DNA from: Bradyrhizobium sp. Gha
Lineage (GTDB): Bacteria; Pseudomonadota; Alphaproteobacteria; Rhizobiales; Xanthobacteraceae
Direction: 5' to 3'
NCBI RefSeq assembly: GCF_900113735.1
Contig: NZ_FOQM01000003.1
Span: 186,001 to 250,000, forward strand
Length of the DNA stretch: 64,000 nt
Positions 57,897 to 64,000 of this stretch are shown in pieces. Under the pieces are notes generated by a model, which did no database searches, was not told where the DNA came from, and worked only from the letters and a program-made list of their open reading frames with translations. Numbering within the stretch: position 1 is the stretch's first letter; each line of letters opens with the position of its first letter. The position numbers and the translations under genes were made by a program.

Positions 57897-59386
57897 CCCG
57901 AGGCGCGCTGAAGCTCCAGAGAGTCGCTGGCCTCAAACTTGTCCAGCGCTTCCGATGTTGCCGCGCTCTTGCGCGTCAACGGAACATCGAGGCGGCACAA
58001 CAGGCCCTCCGAACGCCAATCAAATTGCGCCTGTCCGCCGAGCTGGGATTCCACGCTGGCCAGCAGGCTTCTCGTTCCGAAGCCACGCGCTTTCGGCGCT
58101 CTGACCAGGGGACCGCCGGTTTCTTCCCAGGTCAAGGTGAGGAGATCGTTCTCGGCCTGCCAGCCGATCGTGAGCCGTCCCGACCGTGTCGAGAGCGCGC
58201 CATACTTCGCCGAATTGGTGAAGAGCTCGTGCAGCGCCAGCGCAAGTGTCTGCGCCGTCGCCGGCAGCAATTGCACCTCCGGGCCCGCAAACTTGATCTG
58301 TCCGCTCAGCGAGTAGGGTGCAAGCTCTTCCTCGATCAGCCTCGAGAGCTCGGCGCCCCGCCAGCTGGACAGCGACAGGATGGTGTGCACGCGCGCGAGC
58401 GCGTTGATGCGGCCCTCGACCGCGTTGACATAAGCCTTGACCTCGTCGGCGCGGGTCAGGCGCACGATCGACTGTGCGAGCGCGAGTGCGTTCTTGGCGC
58501 GATGATCGACTTCACGCGCCAGCAGGTTCTGCCGCTCCTCGGCGCGCTTGCGTTCGGTGATGTCGACCGTGACGCCGCTCACCCGCACGACGCGGCCGTT
58601 GGGATCAACGGTGGCGGCCGCCGTGCCGACGCACCAGCGCACCTCGCCATCCGGCCGGCGGATACGAAACTCACCTTCATAGGCGTGAGAGCCGGTGTTG
58701 AAGGCGGCAATGGCCCGGCTGAACTGGTCGGCGTCGTCGGGATGCAGCAGTGCCTGGACGTTGGCCGAGGTGACGTTGAAGGTCTCCGGCGTCACGCCGA
58801 AAATGCGGTACTGGCCCTCGTCCCACATCCAGTCGCCGTTGATCCAATCCCAATCCCAGGATCCCATCTTGCCGGCAGCGATCGCCATGCTGCGACGCTC
58901 TTCGCTCTCGCGCAGCTTTGCGGTGGAATTCTCGAGCTCGGCCGTGCGGGCGCGGACGCGATCCTCGAGGTCCTGGTTCAGCCGTTCGAGCTCGCGCGTC
59001 TTGCGGTACAGCTCGGCAAACACCTTGACCTTGGCACGCAGCACCTCCGGTATGACGGGCACCGGCACGTAGTCGACCGCACCCATCTCGTAGCCGCGCA
59101 AGCGGTCGATGTCGCTGACTTGAATCGCCGAGATGAAGATCATCGCGGTCTTCTGGAAGCGCGGATGCTCGCGGATCATCGCGGCGAGCTCGAAGCCATC
59201 GAGCTCGGGCATGCAGACGTCGACCAGGATCACCGCGATCTCGGTCTTGAGCAGCACCTCCAGCGCCTCGCGGCCTGACGAGGCGATCACGAGGTTCTCG
59301 CCGAGTTCCTTCAGGATCACCTCGTAAGCAAGCAGCTTGGCCGGCTGGTCGTCGACGAGGAGGATATTGACCTTTTCATGGTCCAT
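57893..59386 (-). CDS. Response regulator with PAS and HWE histidine kinase domains
   Basis: A 497-aa cytoplasmic signalling protein: receiver domain at about residues 5-125 (Asp in VILVDVCMPELDG), coiled-coil linker ~130-165, PAS domain with PAC motif ~170-295 (ITERKRAEE at its end), and an HWE/HisKA_2-type kinase (~300-475; phospho-acceptor His in EVDHRAKNALALAQ, N box LHELFTNSAKYGA). Such proteins commonly act in general stress or light signalling. It starts 13 bp after the stop of the HAMP-array kinase, so the two likely form a phosphorelay. No membrane segment. Confidence 0.9.
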   Translation of the reverse strand: MDHEKVNILLVDDQPAKLLAYEVILKELGENLVIASSGREALEVLLKTEIAVILVDVCMPELDGFELAAMIREHPRFQKTAMIFISAIQVSDIDRLRGYEMGAVDYVPVPVIPEVLRAKVKVFAELYRKTRELERLNQDLEDRVRARTAELENSTAKLRESEERRSMAIAAGKMGSWDWDWINGDWMWDEGQYRIFGVTPETFNVTSANVQALLHPDDADQFSRAIAAFNTGSHAYEGEFRIRRPDGEVRWCVGTAAATVDPNGRVVRVSGVTVDITERKRAEERQNLLAREVDHRAKNALALAQSIVRLTRADEVKAYVNAVEGRINALARVHTILSLSSWRGAELSRLIEEELAPYSLSGQIKFAGPEVQLLPATAQTLALALHELFTNSAKYGALSTRSGRLTIGWQAENDLLTLTWEETGGPLVRAPKARGFGTRSLLASVESQLGGQAQFDWRSEGLLCRLDVPLTRKSAATSEALDKFEASDSLELQRASG

Positions 59387-59399
59387 TCGCGGATCCCAC

Positions 59400-62300
59400 T
59401 CAGCGATGCAGCCACATGCGGATTGCAAGCAGCAATTGATCGGTATTGACGGGCTTTGCCAGATAGTCCGAGGCGCCGGCCTCGAGGCATTTCTCGCGGT
59501 CGCCCTTCATCGCCTTCGCCGTCAGCGCGATGATCGGCAGGCGCAGCAAGGCCGGGTTCTCCCGGATCACGCCGATGGTCTGATAGCCATCCATCTGCGG
59601 CATCATGATGTCCATGAGCACGATGGCGATTTCCGGGTTGGATTCGACCAGCGTCACCGCCTCGCGGCCGGTGGTCGCCGTCAGCACTTTCATGCCGCGC
59701 CGCTCCAGCACGCTCGATAGCGCGAAGATGTTGCGGGCATCGTCGTCGACGAGCAGTGCCGTCTTGCCGATCAGATCCTCGTCGGAACTGTTCAGCTTCT
59801 CCAGCATGCGCTGCTTCTCGACCGGCAGCTCCGTGATGACGCGATGCAGGAACAACGCAGTCTCGTCGAGCAGGCGCTCGGGCGATTCCACGCCCTTGAC
59901 CACGATGCTGCGCGCCATGGTGTGGAGTTCGGCATCCTCCTCCGCGGAAAGCTCACGGCCGGTGAACACCACCACGGGAACGTTCGACAGCGCATCGTCG
60001 CGGCGGATCTGGTCCAGCACCTCGAAGCCGCTCATGTCGGGCAGCCTGAGATCGAGCACCACGCAATCGCAGGGCACCTCGCGCAGCGTCGAGAGCGCGC
60101 CGGCACCGGTGTCGGTGGTGACGATCTCGATGTCGTCGTGATGCAGCAGCTCCCGGATCGACAGCTGCTCGGCTTCATTGTCCTCGACGATCAGGAGCCG
60201 CTTGCGCCTGGGACGCGCATATTCCTTGATCTGGGTCAGCGCTGCGGCAACGCCCTCGGTCGTCGTCGGCTTGTTGACGAAGGAGAACGCGCCGCGGGCC
60301 AGCGCATGCTGGCGGTCCTCGTCCAGGGTAATGATCTGCACGGGAATGTGGCGCGTCAGCGGGTTGTGCTTGAGCTGGCTCAGCACCGTCCAGCCGAGCA
60401 TGTCGGGCAGGAACACGTCCAGCGAAACGGCGCTCGGCTGGTATTGCTTGGCAAGCTCGAGCGCTTCGGCGCCGCGCGCGGCCACGAGCACCTTGAACCC
60501 CTTGTCGCGCGCAAGATCCACCAGGATGCGGGCATAGTGCGGATCGTCCTCGACGATCAGGAGGATGCTGTCGCCGGGTTCGAGATTGAGCCGGTCGTCG
60601 GGTAGCTGCTCGATGACGCGTTCGGGCGCAGCGGCGATCGGCTGAAGCGCCGGCGTCTGATTGTATTGCTGCGCCGGCGTCGCGCGGGACGCCAATGTCG
60701 GGCCCGAATATTTCAGCGGCAGATACAGCGTGAAGGTCGAGCCTTTGCCCGGGAAGCTGCGCAGATGGATCTCGCCGCCGAGCAGGCTCGCGAGCTCGCG
60801 GCTGATGGCAAGGCCGAGACCGGTGCCGCCGTATTTGCGGCTGGTGCCGGCATCCGCCTGCTGGAACGCCTCGAAGATCAGCTTTTGCTTCTCCGGCGGA
60901 ATGCCGATCCCGGTATCGGAGACCTCGAAGGCGATGACGGCCGCCGCGGCGTTCAGCACCGGATGATCCGTGCTCCAGCCGCCGAGCGCGCCGGCGACCT
61001 TCAGCCGTACCTCGCCTTCGGCGGTGAACTTGAAGGCGTTGGAGAGCAGGTTCTTCAACACCTGCTGCAAGCGCTTGGAGTCGGTGACGATGCTGCGCGC
61101 GAGGTTCGGATCGACGTCGATCTTGAACGAGAGATTGCGGTTCTCCGCCTCATGGCGGAACGGCCGCCCGACCGTCTCGAGCAGGTTCGTCGTGAGGATT
61201 TCCTCGGCGTCGACGGTCACCGTGCCGGATTCGATCTTGGAGAGATCGAGAATGTCGCTGATGAGGTTGAGGAGATCGGTGCCGGCGCCATGGATGGTGC
61301 GGGCGAATTCGACCTGCTTGGCGGAGAGGTTGCCGTCCGGATTGTCGGTGAGCTGCTGGCCGAGGATCAGGATCGAGTTCAGCGGCGTGCGCAGCTCGTG
61401 GCTCATATTGGCCAGGAATTCCGACTTGTACTTCGAGGTCAGGGCGAGCTCGGTCGCCTTTTCCTCGAGCGCGCGGCGGGCCTGCTCGATTTCCTGATTC
61501 TTGCGCTCGACCTCGACGTTACGCTCGGCGAGCTGCTGGGCCTTCTGCTCGAGCTGGTCGTTGGTCTGCTGCAATTCGCGCTGCTGCGTCTGCAGCTCGC
61601 CGGCGAGTTGCTGCGACTGCTTGAGCAGGCCCTCGGTCTGCATCGTCGCTTCGATCGAATTGAGCACGATGCCGATGGAGTCCGTCAGCTGCTCCAGGAA
61701 CGTCATCTGCGAGGTCGTGAACGAGGTGAGCGAGGCGAGCTCGATCACCGCCTTGACCTGGCCTTCGAACAGCACAGGCAGCACCACGAGGTTCTTCGGC
61801 GCGACGCGGAGCAGCGCCGAATTGATCGGCACCACGTCGGCGGGAATGTCGGCGACCACGCGGGGACGCCGGTCGACCGCGCACTGGCCGATCAGGCCAT
61901 CGCCGAACGGCACCACGCGCGGATAGGGATAAATGCCGTCCCCGGCATAGGAGGCGAGCAGCAGCAGCCGCGGATTGTCCTCGCTCTCGACCTGGTAGAT
62001 CACGCCGGTATGCGCGTTCACCAATGGCGACAGCTCGGTCAGCAGCAGCCGGCCGACGGTGGTCAGATCGCGTTGGCCCTGCAGCATGTTGGTGAATTTC
62101 GCGAGGTTGGTCTTCAGCCAATCCTGCTCGGTGTTCAGCTCCGTCGTCAGACGGAGGTTCGTGATCATCGTGTTGATGTTGTCTTTCAGCTCGGCAACTT
62201 CGCCGCGGGCGTCGACCTGAATAGACCGCGTCAAGTCGCCCTTGGTCACGGCGGTCGCCACTTCCGCGATCGCGCGCACCTGCGAGGTGAGGTTGGCTGC

Positions 62301-64000
62301 CAGCAGGTTGACGTTGCCGGTCAGGTCTTTCCAGGTGCCGGCCGCGCCGGGCACGTCGGCCTGACCGCCCAATCGACCTTCGACGCCGACCTCGCGCGCC
62401 ACCGAGCTCACCTGATCGGCGAAGGTCGCGAGCGTCTCGGTCATGTTGTTGATGGTATCGGCAAGCGCTGCGACTTCGCCCTTCGACTTCACGGTGAGAT
62501 TTTGCTTCAAATCACCGTTGGCAACGGCGGTCACCACCTTGACGATGCCGCGGACCTGCTCGGTCAGGTTCGCCGCCATGAAGTTGACGGTGTCAGTGAG
62601 ATCCTTCCAGGTGCCGGCCACTCCGGGCACCTGCGCCTGACCCCCGAGCTCGCCTTCGGTGCCGACTTCGCGCGCCACGCGGGTGACTTCACCGGCAAAG
62701 GCGTTGAGCTGGTCGACCATGGTGTTGATCGTGTTTTTCAGCTCGAGGATCTCGCCCTTCACGTCCACGGTGATCTTGCGCGACAAGTCGCCGCGCGCCA
62801 CGGCAGTGGTGACTTCGGCGATATTGCGGACCTGCGTGGTGAGGTTTGCGGCGAGCAGGTTGACGTTGTCGGTGAGGTCCTTCCAGGTGCCGCCGACGCC
62901 GGGCACCACGGCCTGACCGCCGAGCCGGCCTTCGGTGCCGACCTCGCGCGCGACGCGCGTCACTTCGGCGGCGAAGGAGCGGAGCTGCTCCACCATGGTG
63001 TTGAGGGTGTCCTTGAGCAGCAGGATTTCGCCGCGCACGTCCACCGTGATCTTCTTCGACAAATCGCCGCCGGCGATCGCCGTCGCGACCTCGGCGATGT
63101 TGCGGACCTGGGCCGTCAGGTTGGAGGCCATGAAGTTGACGTTGTCGGTGAGGTCCTTCCAGGTGCCGGCAACGCCTGGCACTTCGGCCTGGCCACCGAG
63201 CTTGCCTTCGGTGCCGACCTCGCGTGCGACGCGCGTGACTTCGCCGGCAAACCCGTTGAGCTGGTCCACCATGGTGTTGATGGTGTTTTTCAGCTCGAGG
63301 ATTTCGCCCTTCACGTCGACGGTGATCTTGCGCGACAAGTCGCCGCGCGCCACGGCTGTCGTCACCTCGGCGATGTTGCGGACCTGCGCGGTGAGGTTGC
63401 CGGCCATCGAATTCACGGAATCCGTCAGATCCTTCCAGGTGCCGGCGACGCCGGGCACGTTGGCTTGGCCCCCCAAACGGCCTTCGGTGCCGACCTCGCG
63501 CGCGACGCGCGTCACCTCGCCGGCGAAGCGGTTGAGCTGGTCGACCATCGTGTTGAGGGTGTCCTTCAGCTGAAGGATCTCGCCGCGCACGTCCACCGTG
63601 ATCTTGCGCGAGAGGTCGCCGCCGGCGATCGCGGTCGCGACCTCGGCGATGTTGCGGACCTGGGCCGTGAGGTTGCCCGCCATCGAGTTCACGTTGTCGG
63701 TGAGATCCTTCCAGGTGCCGGCGACGCCCGTCACCTGGGCCTGACCGCCGAGCTTGCCTTCGGTGCCGACCTCGCGCGCGACGCGGGTGACTTCGCCGGC
63801 GAAGGCGTTGAGCTGGTCCACCATCGTGTTGAGCGTTTCCTTCAGCTGAAGGATTTCGCCCGATACGTTCACCGTGATCTTCTTGGACAGATCGCCCTTG
63901 GCGACGGCAGTGGCGACCTCGGCGATGTTGCGGACCTGACCGGTCAGGTTCGAGGCCATCGAGTTGACGGAGTCGGTCAGGTCCTTCCAGGTGCCGGCGA
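59400..64000 (-). CDS. HAMP-array hybrid histidine kinase, 5' end outside the window
   Basis: At least 1532 residues are seen and the frame is still open at 64000. Order in the protein: at least six-and-a-half HAMP repeats of 92 residues, a GAF domain, a coiled coil, HisKA (His in [11 protein letters not shown]), HATPase with [10 protein letters not shown], then three receiver domains (phospho-acceptor Asp in [17 protein letters not shown] and LMDIMMPQ). It is a soluble or peripheral hybrid kinase of the type found in Rhizobiales and Myxococcus-like genomes. It probably passes phosphate to the adjacent HWE protein. No membrane segment is seen in the visible part. Confidence 0.92.
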   Translation of the reverse strand, partial: AGTWKDLTDSVNSMASNLTGQVRNIAEVATAVAKGDLSKKITVNVSGEILQLKETLNTMVDQLNAFAGEVTRVAREVGTEGKLGGQAQVTGVAGTWKDLTDNVNSMAGNLTAQVRNIAEVATAIAGGDLSRKITVDVRGEILQLKDTLNTMVDQLNRFAGEVTRVAREVGTEGRLGGQANVPGVAGTWKDLTDSVNSMAGNLTAQVRNIAEVTTAVARGDLSRKITVDVKGEILELKNTINTMVDQLNGFAGEVTRVAREVGTEGKLGGQAEVPGVAGTWKDLTDNVNFMASNLTAQVRNIAEVATAIAGGDLSKKITVDVRGEILLLKDTLNTMVEQLRSFAAEVTRVAREVGTEGRLGGQAVVPGVGGTWKDLTDNVNLLAANLTTQVRNIAEVTTAVARGDLSRKITVDVKGEILELKNTINTMVDQLNAFAGEVTRVAREVGTEGELGGQAQVPGVAGTWKDLTDTVNFMAANLTEQVRGIVKVVTAVANGDLKQNLTVKSKGEVAALADTINNMTETLATFADQVSSVAREVGVEGRLGGQADVPGAAGTWKDLTGNVNLLAANLTSQVRAIAEVATAVTKGDLTRSIQVDARGEVAELKDNINTMITNLRLTTELNTEQDWLKTNLAKFTNMLQGQRDLTTVGRLLLTELSPLVNAHTGVIYQVESEDNPRLLLLASYAGDGIYPYPRVVPFGDGLIGQCAVDRRPRVVADIPADVVPINSALLRVAPKNLVVLPVLFEGQVKAVIELASLTSFTTSQMTFLEQLTDSIGIVLNSIEATMQTEGLLKQSQQLAGELQTQQRELQQTNDQLEQKAQQLAERNVEVERKNQEIEQARRALEEKATELALTSKYKSEFLANMSHELRTPLNSILILGQQLTDNPDGNLSAKQVEFARTIHGAGTDLLNLISDILDLSKIESGTVTVDAEEILTTNLLETVGRPFRHEAENRNLSFKIDVDPNLARSIVTDSKRLQQVLKNLLSNAFKFTAEGEVRLKVAGALGGWSTDHPVLNAAAAVIAFEVSDTGIGIPPEKQKLIFEAFQQADAGTSRKYGGTGLGLAISRELASLLGGEIHLRSFPGKGSTFTLYLPLKYSGPTLASRATPAQQYNQTPALQPIAAAPERVIEQLPDDRLNLEPGDSILLIVEDDPHYARILVDLARDKGFKVLVAARGAEALELAKQYQPSAVSLDVFLPDMLGWTVLSQLKHNPLTRHIPVQIITLDEDRQHALARGAFSFVNKPTTTEGVAAALTQIKEYARPRRKRLLIVEDNEAEQLSIRELLHHDDIEIVTTDTGAGALSTLREVPCDCVVLDLRLPDMSGFEVLDQIRRDDALSNVPVVVFTGRELSAEEDAELHTMARSIVVKGVESPERLLDETALFLHRVITELPVEKQRMLEKLNSSDEDLIGKTALLVDDDARNIFALSSVLERRGMKVLTATTGREAVTLVESNPEIAIVLMDIMMPQMDGYQTIGVIRENPALLRLPIIALTAKAMKGDREKCLEAGASDYLAKPVNTDQLLLAIRMWLHR
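62190..64000 (-). repeat. Tandem 276-bp repeats encoding HAMP units
   Basis: Six complete 92-codon units plus partial ones at each side, each with the framework [20 protein letters not shown], [12 protein letters not shown] and [11 protein letters not shown]. Adjacent units agree over most of their length at DNA level. The array continues off the right edge. Confidence 0.9.

Noticed and set aside
62190-64000. CRISPR-like or satellite array
   Set aside because: The repeats are 276 bp, in frame and encode HAMP domains.

Overview
The window reads as chromosomal DNA of a GC-rich alphaproteobacterium, most likely Bradyrhizobium or a close Nitrobacteraceae relative. The basis is gene content (many MCPs and HAMP-array kinases, DctBD, FixK-type boxes, a DUF6894 protein, a TIGR02301 protein, several short proteins of a type I associate with Bradyrhizobium) and a 30-bp-arm palindromic repeat typical of that group. 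No rRNA, CRISPR array or intact transposon is visible. There is one tRNA gene, tRNA-Pro(CGG).

Layout. 0-26.4 kb is ordinary core genome: the 3' part of an MFS permease, an AcuI-type reductase, two chemotaxis receptors, a giant DUF2339 membrane protein, a NUDIX/winged-helix regulator, a compact minus-strand run (tyrosine phosphatase, HD hydrolase, tag, ygfZ-like), a divergent dihydroorotase, a sulfurtransferase, an ECF sigma factor with two exported proteins (DUF4142, cupredoxin), NUDIX enzymes, an HMCES/YedK homologue, a CoA-transferase beside a GrdB-like protein, an FAD oxidase and tsaC.

26.4-43.6 kb is a decayed genomic island. It starts at the 3' end of tRNA-Pro(CGG), carries an integrase C-terminal remnant pointing at the tRNA, and ends at 43588-43628 with a degraded copy of the tRNA 3' half. 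Its cargo is a coherent low-oxygen or redox-stress set: three c-type cytochromes, a hemerythrin, a zinc-ribbon protein, a PPOX flavoprotein, a CBS protein, an OpgC-like acyltransferase, a universal stress protein, an acetoacetyl-CoA-reductase-like SDR, PHA synthase, a P-type ATPase, a zinc alcohol dehydrogenase, two small envelope proteins and an Mla-type lipid ABC transporter whose MlaD subunit is fused to its auxiliary lipoprotein domain. Seven FNR/FixK-type boxes (TTG[A/C]-N6-TCA[A/T]) lie in its intergenic regions, at class II distance from the start codons. I saw none in the larger intergenic regions of the flanks. This FixK-wired island is the most interesting system in the window.

43.7-64 kb returns to core or accessory chromosome: dctB-dctD, then an MHS-family transporter behind a textbook sigma-54 promoter with two upstream dyads; a TetR-MFS pair with two matching operators; a run of short proteins; an HtrA/DegP protease with a clear terminator; a further cluster of short proteins including a lysine-rich histone-like protein; an HWE-kinase response regulator; and the 3' portion of a very large HAMP-array hybrid kinase that runs off the right edge.
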